In this document: piece after piece, positions 1 to 11,739 of the stretch
Layout: the number at the start of each line of letters is the position of its first letter
Numbering within the stretch: the first letter of the stretch is position 1
From: Cymbidium sinense
Lineage: Eukaryota; Streptophyta; Magnoliopsida; Asparagales; Orchidaceae
Reading direction: 5' to 3'
Assembly: GCA_021442155.1 (NCBI GenBank)
Contig: CM038221.1
Location: 25,791,906-25,855,905, forward strand
Length of the DNA: 64,000 nucleotides
Position numbers and translations under genes: made by a program
Notes under the pieces: model-generated
The model's input: the letters and a program-made list of their open reading frames with translations, nothing else
What the model was told of the DNA's origin: nothing
Database searches by the model: none

Positions 1-197
1 CATAGCTAAACATATCACACAAACCTTTTAAAGCACACATATTAGGTTAAGTCACCACTTCAAGCTTTAGGTTAGGGCAGTGCATGGCTTGATATTTGCT
101 TTTATTTTGTGATGTATTGTTTCTAGTCTGGATGTTAGGGTGTATGTGCGTAGAATGAATGGTAGGATGATTTAGTCTAATCATTATCTTCTATAGG

Positions 198-275
198 GGA
201 TTGTGCTTAAGGGTTGTTGTAATAAAAATATAAATACTTTTGCTGTGTAGGTTCTTATACCCCTAAGCATAATCC
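198..275. repeat. conserved inverted repeat in LTR L1
   Basis: Arms at 198-214 (GGATTGTGCTTAAGGGT) and 259-275 (ACCCCTAAGCATAATCC) pair over 17 positions, two of them wobbles or mismatches, around a 44-nt AT-rich loop. The same structure occurs at the equivalent place in the other LTR copies. Confidence 0.7.
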
Positions 276-540
276 AATAGGCTAGGTGGACTTGGTTACC
301 CATGTGTGGGGTGCTAAGTCCAATATACATGCTTGAGATTTGAAGGGTTTATTTGTCTAATCTCTATTTTGTTGGTGTTAGTTAGATTTACTTTCCCTTA
401 TTTATGTAATTTTTGCAAATAAGATTTTAGAATGAATGTTATGGGGGATTAGGATGAGCATTGGTCATAAGATTACATCTTATGTATTATCATGTGAAAC
501 CTTTGGAGCAACCACCTTCCAACCATCCAAAAGAAAGAAC

Positions 541-591
541 CAAAAGAAGAAAGAAGAAAGAAGAAAGGAGAAAGAAGAAAAGAAGAAATGA
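541..591 (+). repeat. GAA-rich purine tract of LTR L1
   Basis: A run of AAGAAGAAAG-type repeats on the sense strand, ending just before GAAGACCCCCATAA. The same tract with the same right-hand neighbour is at 11611-11673 and 58105-58145, and in reverse complement at 22940-23005 and 41721-41790. Confidence 0.75.
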
Positions 592-1838
592 AGACCCCCA
601 TAACATGAATTTCCTTACTTTATTTTAAATTAATTCATTTGTAATATGGGTTGTATAAGGGTAAAAATTTAATTTATTTTAGATTTTGTTGGTGCCCAAC
701 CATAAATGGTATTTTATTCTTTTGCATTAGCTTTATAAAATGTTTGATATTTTGTTTAGCTTGTGCATTAAGATGGCATCCATTTCCTAATTTCTTCCTT
801 GCTTGATGTCTGGCCTGGATGACCATTAGGTTCTTAGGAAAAAATAAATCTTCTACATTTTCTAGAGTTAAATCAAGATAAAAGAATTTGCTAGAGTTAA
901 ATAAATAACAGCCTAGCTATCTTTCATAAAGCATATGACTTGCCTACATGAATTTAAAATCATAGGAGGAGTTAGTTGGTGGCCACCCCCAGGTGGTTGT
1001 AAGTCCAAACAGTCATGTAGTTTATCCTCTCTTATGGACGTAAACCAAGTACCCATTTTCACCTTGGATTTAGGTCGTGCTTTTGGCCCTCACCAAAGCT
1101 CCCCTAGATTTAGGTTCTAAGGTTGGTTCTCCCTTCTATGGGCCATAAACATAAATCCTCACCTCTTAGGTATTTCCATAACCTTGTATTATAGAATTAT
1201 AAGCCCTAAATTTCTAATAAAAATTCAACTCAAATAAATAATTCAATTTTAAAAATGTAAAGCCCAACCATAGGATAGTTTGGGATGTTTACTAGGCTTC
1301 CTAGTATCCTAAACATCTCATACACATCTTCATTTGGATTCGATAAGAACTCCTTTCTCTTGATTGATCCCACTCAATTTTAAAAATAAATTAATTGATT
1401 GATAGTCCTACCTATTGAAATCTTTGGAGACAATGATCATTTACCTTAATCGAGAGTATTCCTAAAGAATCCCATTTCTTAGGATGTAGTTAACTATGGG
1501 GGCTTGCCGCTGTAGGGAATTTAATGAACTTGATTTAAAATAAACCATATTTTACTTTTCATGTAAAGTAGGGGAAGAATCTCTAGTACATATGCAAACC
1601 CATTGTCCTTAGGAGTTCTTATTGAGGTAGTTAGGTCCATTGTAGGGTGGTGACTTCTATCTTTTGAGATAGTACACATTTTCTCAATGTCATACCCAAT
1701 CATCCTCAATAAGAACATCTGCAGATCTACATGGTGTCCAAAAATGCATACAAGAGTATATTTCTATCTTCATTTTATTTTGCATAGATTGAAGATGGAA
1801 GTATACATCTTAGAAAAACTTAAATATATTTCAACACA

Positions 1839-2999
1839 GTGGCTAACCTAGAGGAACCCAAACAACTACCCTTTTCAGACTAATCAAATAAGCCCAAGCC
1901 TCAAAGATATTTGAGAAGAAGCCTCGAATAGTTGTGTTAGTGGACAAGGGGAAATAGCTAGCTAGAGCATAGTTTGAGAGGCTTAGATTTCAACAACCTC
2001 CACTGCCACCTCCTCTTCCACCACCTCAGCTACTATACCGGCTACCACTGCTACCACAATGGCCACCACCCTCACCACAACCATAGCATCCTACTCAATG
2101 TATCCATATCCACTCCATGTAGTTATTTTCCACCTACTCTTATTGAAAAACTTTGCAAACCATACTCATTCAAGAGGGAGGTAGTCAGGAAAATCTTCAT
2201 GAATCTCTTAAAGAAACTTGATTTCCAGCTACCCCAGCCTAAGTGGCCGAAGAAAGTGGGCCAGAGTGATGATTCTAGCTATTGGCCCTACCACTACATG
2301 TTAGGCCATGTTCTAGAGGACTGAATCACTATCAAAGACTGGCTTGAGTGTAGCTACAAGTCAGAAGCTATATATATCCCTAAAGAACACCCATCTAGTT
2401 TTATTAGAGTAATCCTTGGAGATGCTTTCGGCCTTTTTAAGACCAAAGAAGGTTGAGATATTTCCTTATTCTGTACCTCTAAGAAATTATTTCTAAAATC
2501 AAGAAACTTTCTTTGTAGGTGTCTGAAGATGCTCAAACCTCTAACACTAAAGAAGGTTTGCTAGTTGAATGATAACTCGGGGAGGGTGGAAGCCCATTAG
2601 TAGCAGCAACAACCCATCACCCTTGCTCGAGATAGATTTATAGAGCAACCACCATTAGAGTTTAGTATTCCTTCCACTGTTGCAACTACTACCACCTCTA
2701 CTACCTCTTCTTCTATTGGCAGGAGCATTGTATCCATGGATAAGGGCACCAAACCCCTCACTCTGCCTACTTTACTTGATTTTATCATGTACCTCCACCC
2801 AAATTAAAGAAATCAATGAAGAAAGCTAATTCTACTTACATCTTTGACACTTTTGATGCTCTAGTTTCATTCTTATAGAAAGCTCTCTAAGTATAAATAA
2901 TAATAGCTCAAATAATTCTAATCCATTCCTCTTTGATTTAGAATCAGATCTCCCTTCTCTACATCAATCGGGTTCACCCCTTGAGATTGAATTGGAGTT
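1839..2999 (+). pseudogene. gag: E0 gag C-terminal part and gag-protease spacer (broken)
   Basis: It aligns along its length with the E2 gag/spacer on the minus strand (about 34900 down to 33710). A readable stretch is the frame at 1974-2324. At about 2281-2325 it keeps a worn zinc-knuckle-like motif, WPYH...GHVLED-stop, where E2 has CPYH...GHVLEDC; the first Cys codon is now Trp and the last a stop. In this family such motifs bind nucleic acid in the capsid protein (known of the family). Downstream lies a Ser/Thr/Pro-rich spacer with several stops. It starts exactly at the end of an inserted LTR (1838) and is cut at 2999 by the L2 insertion. Confidence 0.75.
2995..2999. repeat. target-site duplication, left copy (L2)
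   Basis: GAGTT lies immediately left of the LTR terminus TGTGGTG. Its partner GAGTC is at 18654-18658. Four of five bases agree, as expected of an old insertion. Joining the flanks restores the spacer text seen in E2. Confidence 0.7.
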
Positions 3000-4846
3000 T
3001 GTGGTGTTTATTTTTGAGATGTATATGGGGGTACCATGCAGATCTAAGGAGGTGCTCATTGAAGTGATCGAGTACAATATTGATGTATGACATACTATCT
3101 CGAAAGATAGAGACATCACCCTTCAATGGACCTGATCACCTAATGAGGACTCCAAAGGCATGATGGGTCTTCAAATATACTAGAGATTTTTCTCTTACTT
3201 TATATAGATGAACAAAGTAGGGTTTATTTAAACCAGGTTCTAAAGTTCTCTATGAGGGAAATCCCCCATAATTAATTACATCCTAAGAAAGGTGAATTCC
3301 TTAGGAATACTCTTGATTAAAGTAGGTAATTATTGTCTCCAAAGATTTCAAGGGTAAGACTATCAATAAATTACTTATATTTAGAAAAATTAATTGGGAA
3401 AGGCCAAAAGGAGAGACTTATTATTAAAGCCAAAGGGAATGAGTAGGGAGTGCTCATGATACTAGGAAATCTAGTGAACACTCCAATCTATCCTATAGTT
3501 GGGATTTATATGTTTTAAGTTGAAGAGAGTTATTTGTTTGAATTGAATTTTATTAGGTAGCTAGGGCTTACAATCCAATAATACAAGATTGTGGAGATGC
3601 TTAAGAGGTGAGAATTTATGCTTATAGCTTGAAAGAAATAACCACCTCAGATCTTAAATCTAGGGAGCTTTGCATAAGCCAAACACAACCTAAATCTAAG
3701 TGAAAATGGGTATACGGTTTATCTCCATAAGAGAGAGAGTAAACCACCTGACTGCTGGACTTATAGCCAGCTAACTCCTCCTATGCTTTAAAATCATGTA
3801 GTCAAGTCATATGATTCTGCAAGATGGTTAAGTTATTATTATTTAGAAAGAAAACTAAAGTCCTTAAACCCACTCCCTAAGAGACTAGAGCATGAGTGGT
3901 ATGAGTAATGACTTAGTCTAATGTAAATCTTATCAAATTTTATTTTATTTTGACTCTTCATTTTGACAAAGGCCATAGAATTTTTGTATACTTAAATGCA
4001 TGTTAAAATGAGGTTATTAGCTAAATCAGAGAGAAAGAGGTGTTTTCCACCACAGAGGAGACCCTCAAAGGTCAAGTCTTCCCTTATCGTGCAAAGATGG
4101 AAACTCTCTCTTAACAAGAGTGAAATAATATGGATGCATGATATTAAACATAGAATATTTAGCTAATGGGTTGCTAAATCTTTTAATTATCTTGATTTAA
4201 TGCCTAGGCTTTATATGAGGTTATGAGTTATTTAGAAAATTAAGTTATGAGTTGTAGTTGGGGTAGAAAATTTAAAGTTTTCCTAAGAGCCTAATCGATC
4301 CAGGCCACACATTAAGTCATCATTCATTTAAGAAACTATGAAAAGGCATGTTATTTCTATTATGCAATTGTAAACAAACATCAAATAATTTTATAAATCT
4401 AATGCAAAATAATAATAGGCCGGTGCGGTTGGGTACCGCCATACAACCCAAAAAGAGATATGGGTAGCCGAGCTCTACCCTTATACAACCTGATATATGA
4501 AATAATAATTACAATTTATAAATGAATGTTATGGGGAGGGGGGTCTTCAAATCTTCAAGTCTTCATATCTCCGTCATTTCTTCGTTTGATTTGCTTCTTT
4601 TAATTTGGTAGGGTTCAAGGCATCACATGGCACCCCATGATTAAACCTTCTGGCCAATGTTCATCCTTAACCCGCATAGCACTAATCTTAATTCCTAATG
4701 AAAAATTACATTAAAAGAGGAAAAGTAAATCAACTACACCTGTAACACAAGTGTTAGCTAAACACACCATATAACCTAAGCAATTATATGGATAATTTGG
4801 ACTTAGCACCCTACACATGTGTAACCAAGCCCGCTTGGCTTAATTT

Positions 4847-4922
4847 GGATTATGCTTAGGGGTTAAGTAACCTACAAAAGAGAGCATTTATATTTATTTT
4901 AAGCACCCCTTAAGCATAATCC
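4847..4922. repeat. conserved inverted repeat in LTR L2
   Basis: Arms 4847-4863 (GGATTATGCTTAGGGGT) and 4905-4922 (ACCCCTTAAGCATAATCC) match with a single bulged base, the best-preserved copy of this structure in the window. Confidence 0.75.
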
Positions 4923-5838
4923 CTTGCAAAAAACATGATCAGGCTAATCAAAACCTAACATCTAGTCTATGAAGTAGACACCCTAACATCTAGTCTAAAA
5001 TAATATATCATAAAACCAAAAACACATCACTCCATGCAACGCCCTAACATAAAGCTAGAAGTGGTGACTTAATTCCAAAGTGTATGTATCATGTGGTATG
5101 CCTTAACTAGACTTTGTTATAATTTTCTAAGTATGCGAGGGTATTTCATCATAAGAAGTTGATTTCACTTTAAGTGGTTTAATTAATTTGAGAGATCTTT
5201 ACTTAGCATTTTCTTTTGTTTCACTTGACTTACACTTAATAACTAAGTGTTATAAAGAGAAGGAAAGAGAGGATTACTTTCTTTATCCCTATCTTAAGTC
5301 ACTTTTAAAGCATGTTAATTAACTTAGTTCTCTTAGTCAATGGCTTATTACATATTTTAATTAATCATAGGTTTACTTTAAATAATCTCATTCAATAGGA
5401 AAGACATCTTAAGATTAATTGAAATTAATTATTATCACATGACACATGTTCATTCATTTCTTTCCATCATATGTAGCATGCACATGATTAAGTCCTAAGT
5501 ATATCTACACATGCAATATATGTTAGCACACTTAAATGATGGATATGGATATGTACAATTAGAGTTTATATTTTTTCTTTGATTGAATTATTTTATTATA
5601 TTAATTTGAAGTTATATCTAGATTCTTATACAAAAAAATACATAGGAATGAAATTAAATAGGTGTGTGTCATTGTTAACCTGGAAGAGGTAATCAAATGA
5701 CCTCCTTGGCTAAAAGCCTCATTCTAGATGTCTACTAAATACCATTTGCATTCAAACATATGTACATTTGCATACATGAATGTAAGAAAGAGAGCTCCTA
5801 AATCATATGGTCAATTAATTCTATCATTCAAGCAATTG

Positions 5839-5843
5839 CATAT
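5839..5843. repeat. target-site duplication, left copy (L3)
   Basis: CATAT here is repeated exactly at 13273-13277. The two copies flank L3 and both lie inside L2. Confidence 0.8.
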
Positions 5844-6099
5844 TATTGACCTCATTTTTAGAATGAACTCTCAACCCCACCATCTTAGACATAGGACTTC
5901 TTTTAGACACTAAGAGTCTCCTTAGTCTTAAGACACGTCTAGTGATTAGGTGAACACTTAACCTAAGCCTAGAGACTTAGAAGAGCTAGCCATAGGAATA
6001 GGTTATGCCTTAGGAGTGTTAAGAAAATTTGCCTACCCTATAGCTTGAACCAAATCCTCACTTCCTTCTTCAAGTCAAACTCCAAATCAAGTCAAATGA

Positions 6100-6640
6100 A
6101 CTCCAAACTCCAAATCAAATCAACATTTCCAACTTAGTTGATTTTCTCAAATTCAAATCAAGCCAAACTCTTGATTTTTCTTTATGATTCAATCAATCCT
6201 TCAATCATGAATCCAAATATAAACATAAACTTTGATCATTAAACCAAAAATCAAATTCAAAAATCAAATCCAAATTCAACAAAAATTCAACATAAGCCTT
6301 TCAAGTCAAAATATTGAACTTAGCTAAATCAAATTCAAATCAAGCCAAACTCTTGATTTTTCTTTATGATTCAATCAATACTTCAATCATGAATCCAAAT
6401 ATAAACATAAACTTCAATCATTAAACCAAAACTAAATTCAAAAATTAAATCCAAATTCAACCAAAATTCAACCTAAGCCTTTCAAGTCAAAATCTTGAAC
6501 TTAGCCAAATCAAATTCAAACCAAGCCAAACTCTTGATTTTTCTTCATGATTCAATCAATCCTTCAATCATGAATCTAAATATAAACATAAACTTTAATC
6601 ATCAAACTAAAACTAAATTCAAAAATCAAACCCAAGCCAA
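6100..6640 (+). repeat. ~181-bp tandem units in L3 (about 3 copies)
   Basis: The same phrase, TTGATTTTTCTTYATGATTC, recurs near 6171, 6353 and 6534, spacing about 181 bp, with the text between also repeated (CTTAGCYAAATCAAATTCAA and so on). Related units of the same period sit in the other LTR copies. Confidence 0.8.
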
Positions 6641-6734
6641 ACTTGAAATTGTCAAATGAATCAAAACCCATTTGACTCCAAATCACTTGTAAATGGATTT
6701 ATATTTCAATGATAAGTCCATATGTGAGTTCAAT

Positions 6735-7760
6735 CAAGCTTTGACCAAGACATTTGACCCACTTAGGCTCACTTGACCCAAAGTGACCTAAAGTATCCCT
6801 TATGAGCTAAATTCTAATCATACCCAAACTGGATTGAACTAAACCCAACTAAGCCTCACATTGTGAGCAACAATCATCATGAGATGATCAATCACTCAAA
6901 TTGGGTCAAACCAAGTCAAACCTAAGGGTTGACCAAGTCAACACTTAGCCAAAATGAAACCTAAATAAGCCAAAATGACCATAGGCCAAATTGATTGAAA
7001 CCATTGATCAAGACTCATTCATGATCAATGTTTGAACTTGACCAAGTCATCATTTGAGCCTAACCTAGCCCAATTGGCCACTTGACCCAAGTGACCCAAC
7101 TTGACCTAAAAAGTAAAAATGTGTCAAAACTTGATCTAAGCTAAATTGATCAAAACCAATGGGTCAAGTTCATTTTAAATCACTTGTTGAACTTGACCAA
7201 AGCCTCAATTAGCCAACTAGACCTAACCTAGCCCAATTGAACCAACTTGACCTAAAAGGTCATATTGAGACAAAATCAAATTAAACCAAAATTAATTGGA
7301 AACAAAGATACCAATACATTTCAGATAACCAATGAAACCTAAACCAACCATGACCTAACCCAAATAGGTCAAATGGGTCAAATTGTTCAACTTGACCCAT
7401 TTGACCTAAATGAAATCATATGAACCAAATCCAAATATAAATCAAATTGAACCAAACCAATGATTCCAGAACATTTCAAATGGTCATATGAACTTGACCC
7501 AACCCTTAGTTTGACCCAATTTGACCAATTGGTCAACTTGACCAAAGTTGACCCATTTTGACCTAAATGGGTCAACATGAGCCAAATCATATCAAATCAA
7601 TTCCAAATTCATTGAAACTGGACCAACCCATTTTTCAATCATACCAAACATACTCAAACTGAAATCAAAGCTAAATGACCATTTTACCCCTAGGTCAAAG
7701 GGTAATTCTTGGCCAAATTCACTTGGAATTTGGTCAAATCCTCTTGATGGCCACTTGGCA
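6735..7760 (+). promoter_or_regulatory. dense TTGACC/GGTCAA field in L3
   Basis: TTGACC or its complement GGTCAA recurs throughout; between about 7373 and 7575 there are roughly ten. TTGAC(C/T) is the core of the W-box bound by WRKY transcription factors (established). The same field occupies the same part of all LTR copies. Whether WRKY proteins bind here is inference; it could simply be an expanded short repeat. Confidence 0.45.
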
Positions 7761-8689
7761 CTCTCTTAGTGGACCAAGTGGACACTAGTGAGCATGGTGC
7801 AGTTGACCCAATGGGTTTGGGTAAGCCAAACCCAACCCAAGGCCAAAAGACCACTCCCTTCATTTCAAGCACATGGGAATCCCTCCTCCACCCAAAATCA
7901 GCACATGGCACTCCTCCACTACCTCACTCTGGCCAAACCAAACCATGTGCAAGTTCAAACCTAACAAACCCATTACTTAGGATGAATTTGATCAAAATGG
8001 AAGGAGAGCTTGTGACCATCCGATCCTTCAAGGGAGAGATATACTCCCCCTAATTTCATTTCAATTCAACACACTCATACTCGATTGACTGAGAGAGACC
8101 TAAGGCAAGCTCCTCAATCTCAATTTATATTCTCCATTTTGGATTCCTTCAAACCAAAAAATAGGGAGCTAAGGAAATTTCCAACTCATCCAATACACAA
8201 TATCAATCCAATTCCTCTTGCAAGCACTCTGAGGGAACCTAATCGAACTCATTCAAACCTTCTTCCAAGCTTCAAAGGCAAAGGAGGTGGGAGCTAGACC
8301 AAGGACATGAGCATTTGAAGAGGAGCTTGGTCCATAGGAAGATCCACTTCATCCCAAGGCTTGAAACATTCAACAGGGCTTCATGTCTACTAGACAAAGC
8401 TACCTCGATGGATTAGAGCGTCGGTTATAGCCTCTAGTGAGGCATGTATTCAAGTTGAGCCTATAATAGGGAGTGTGTTGTCCTTTATGAAGAGAATTTT
8501 TATCTCAAGTAAAATTGGCCATTGGATGTCTTCCCCTTGCATGATAATGGTGTGGGTTGAGTTTGGTTCAATCTGAGCTCAATCGAGCTCATCTTGCCCT
8601 AAGGAGTTGATGGTGGTGCTCCCATAGGAGAGCTCAGTGATGGACAGTCATGATCAAGTTGCATAGGATCTGTGATTAATCCATTTAGA

Positions 8690-8825
8690 AACTGCGGGCT
8701 TGATCTCAACCATTCGATCTGACGATGATCGAGAGAAAGCGAAAGCACCGTCGATGCAACAATATGACAAATAACCAATCCCATCATGCCACATGAAAAG
8801 CATGCACGCGTAGCGTGTACCATGG
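8690..8825 (+). promoter_or_regulatory. conserved CCAAT/GC-richer box of the LTR (L3 copy)
   Basis: An island of higher GC in AT-rich LTR, with CCAATC at 8775-8780 followed by CATGCCACAT and AAAGCATGC. The equivalents are 55024-55076 (E0 3' LTR) and, reversed, 15160-15210 (L2) and about 24300-24350 (E2). In three of these a G-box/ABRE-like ACGTGGC follows (15168-15176, 24315-24323, 55069-55076); here it has decayed to ACGCGTAGC. Probably a regulatory module of U3; no TSS can be assigned. Confidence 0.4.
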
Positions 8826-11272
8826 ATAAATTAATAATTTATTTTAATTAATTTTAATCATAATCTTTAAATATTCATAACTAAATGTAGAAAAATCATA
8901 AAATTATAAAATAAAAAGCATTATGAAGATAATTCAAAGGGGAATAATCTAAAATTAATTTCAATTGATTTTGAATAGTGATACTTTCTGAATTTAAGTT
9001 TTATTTGGAATGTGATTAAGTTAATTACTCTCAAATTATCTCACTGATTAATTCCAAACTTCACATGTGCATTTAGTGAGATGACTTCTTTCATCCCTAA
9101 TTTTCTTGAAATTTATTAATTCTTTAATTTGGGGAATTGCTTGAGTCATTCCTAATTACCCTTTTAATCAAATAAATAATTAATTAGCCTTTTAAATAGT
9201 GATAAATTAGTTATTTAAGTTTTCTAATTACTTAGAATAGTGAATGAACTTAGGAAATGAGAATAGGAATTCTTTCCCATATCTTTTCCCCTAAGTTTAT
9301 TTCATTTGGATAAAAATCTAATTAAAGTACAAATTAATTAAATAGTTTAATCACTTAATTAAATGACTTAATTAATCAAACTTTTCAAAATTAAAACATT
9401 CTAGAACTTAATCATTGTAGTGCTTAGGTGTTCAATAACCTAAGTAGCTTAAGAAATCAAAATCCAAACATGTGGGAAGGGTTATGAAAGTACTTAAAAA
9501 ATTTTAGCTTAATTAATCACTAATTGTGAGCCAATTGCATTAGACTCTTCTTCTAGGTGTGCATTGCTGATTTAAATTTCTTGTGTAGTTTTTTGTCATA
9601 CATTGGCTTATAATTATTTGATTAAATATGGTAAAGTGGTGTAGGTAAGGGGTAATTAATGAACTTAATGTACACCTTAACCTAAATAAAATATAAAATC
9701 AATTTAATGATTTTAAAATTAAACTAAAATAACATACCTATGTGGGAAATGGGTTAAAACCAGCAAACCTCTTCACATTTTTTAATTCAAATCAAACTCA
9801 AACAAAACTAAAAATCTCTCTAAAATAAATTCAATTTACTTTAAATAATCCTATCTCATAAGATTATCTTTAGGAATTAATTAGGGTGAATGAATTTACA
9901 TGCTTTCATCACTTTATTTCTTTCCTAACATGCTAAATGTGTATGTCATATGAAAATCATGCATTCATGCCTTTTAAAAATCAAATTAAAATGAAATGTT
10001 TCCTTTATGTCAAATTGCATGTTTTGGCTAAAGTAAGAATATGAATGGCTATTATCACTATTAAATTCAAAATTATTTTCAAAACTTATAAATCAAATAT
10101 CATAACTAAAAGGTATGCTACTTATAATTATTTATAAGCTTGCATGTGACTATAAATATAATGTGCATTAGACTTTCCTTCTCTTCTTTTACATAGTTTT
10201 GAAGGATTTGCAAAGTGTATAGTTCATTTGAAAAGAACACAACACTTGCTTAAATCCATTCTTATTCATTCCTATATTATCATTTAAGAAGGATATTCAC
10301 ACTTTCATATGTAAATTGTATAAACAAATCAAACAAACAAATATAAACTTTTTGCATGATTCTTTTTCCATGCATTTCTTTTTGTACATGCACATGTATT
10401 TAAGAAAAGTGGTATATTAGTCTGGACAATCTCGAGGTTGTGAGACTTTAAGTAGCCCTAAATAGGTCGTGTACCTTACACCCCTGGTGCTAATAATGAT
10501 GTCGTACTCACTTATGTCTTTTATACTTGTAAATGTGCATATGAAAAATGGATAAAATAACCACTTTTTTCTCTACTTAATAAAATAATACATCATAAAA
10601 CATTTAAATTTTATTAAGTAACTCTCTTAGCATTCATCATTAAGGTGTGCTAAACATTTCTATTTGTATGTATAGATATGCTTAGGATTCATCCATATGC
10701 ATGCTACACATGTTGGAAAGAAATGAAGTGTTGTGTGTTTTGTGATAGTATTTCACTTTACTTAATCTTAAAAATGCCATTATTTTTGAATAGGTTTTTT
10801 TAGGGAAAATCTAAACTTAGGATTAATTAAAACACATAATAAAATATTCACTAAAGAAAAATCAAATATGAATGTACCTTAGAAATTACTTAAAATAGGG
10901 AGGACAGAGAAGTTCTCTTCTCTTTTCCTCTCTTTACAACTTAGTAATTAATTATAGGATTCATTCAAACCAAATTAAATCACAAAATAAAAATCAACCA
11001 AATCAACTAAATCACTTAGATGAAATCATCCTCTAAGTTGTACATCTTCACACTTAGAAAACTTCAACCTTAAAACCTAGCTAAGCATACCACACAAACC
11101 TTAAATAACACACACATTAGGCTAAGTCACCACTTCTAGCTTTAGGTTAAGGCGGTGCTGGGTTTGATATTTACTTTTATTTTATGATATAATATTTTAG
11201 TCTGGATGTTAGGGTGTATGTGCATAGACTAAATGGTAGGACGATCTTAGTCTAACCATTATCTTCTGGAGG

Positions 11273-11351
11273 AGATTGTGCTTAAGGGTGCGTTGTAATA
11301 AAAATATAATTGCTTTTGTTGTGCAGGTGCTTATACCCCTAAGCATAATCC
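11273..11351. repeat. conserved inverted repeat in LTR L3
   Basis: Arms 11273-11289 (AGATTGTGCTTAAGGGT) and 11335-11351 (ACCCCTAAGCATAATCC), 45-nt AT-rich loop. It lies about 400 bp upstream of the TATAAGG candidate. Confidence 0.7.
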
Positions 11352-11732
11352 AAAAATAGGCCAGGTGGACTTGGTTACCCATGCATGGGGTTCTAAGTCC
11401 AATTTATACATATACATGCTTGAGACTGTATAGTTTGTTTGGCTAATCTCTATTTTGCAAGTATTAGTTAGATTTCTTTTTTCCCATTTTCATGTAATTT
11501 TGTAAATAGGATTTTGGAATGATTGTTATGGGGGATTAGGATGAATATTAGTTATAAGACTATGTCTTATGTACCATGTGAAGCCTTTGGAGCAACCACA
11601 TTCCAACCAATAAAAAGAAGAGAGAAGGAAGAAGAAAGAAGAAAGAAAGGAGAATAAAGAAAAGAAGAATGAAGACCCCCATAATAATGAATTCCTTCTT
11701 GATTGTATTTAATTCATTTGTAATCTGGGTTG

Positions 11733-11739
11733 TATAAGG
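11733..11739 (+). promoter_or_regulatory. candidate LTR TATA box (TATAAGG)
   Basis: TTGTATAAGG followed by (G)TAGAGCTCAGCTACC is kept in almost every LTR copy (654-660, 58204-58210; reversed 4479-4485, 22869-22875, 41647-41653) while its surroundings drift. If this is the core promoter, R plus U5 is about 1.5 kb and U3 nearly 6 kb. A conserved TATA-like word alone does not prove it. Confidence 0.35.

Larger units (their letters stand above)
1..1838 (+). repeat. 3' part of a giant LTR (L1), cut by the left edge
   Basis: This matches, in reverse complement, the outer part of the LTR at 21284-23540 and the end of L3 (about 11080-13272). In the element's sense it is the last 1.8 kb of an LTR, ending in TTTCAACACA at 1838, close to the TTTTCACCACA end of L3. 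The next base is inside a gag frame, so it is the 3' end of something inserted into E0, either a solo LTR or the 3' LTR of a longer element left of the window. It holds the conserved inverted repeat (198-275), a GAA-rich tract (541-591) and TATAAGG (654-660). The small frames at 935-1120 and 1521-1718 have no recognisable product. Confidence 0.85.

Noticed and set aside
1839..1960. 1-1838 as E0's own 5' LTR followed by a leader
   Set aside because: The bases after 1838 align to the middle of the E2 gag, not to a leader, and the break falls exactly on the LTR terminus. Insertion fits better, though a deletion ending there cannot be excluded.
7769..8297. Frames of 94 and 70 codons as small genes
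   Set aside because: They are within solo LTR L3; the corresponding stretches of other LTRs do not keep the frames.
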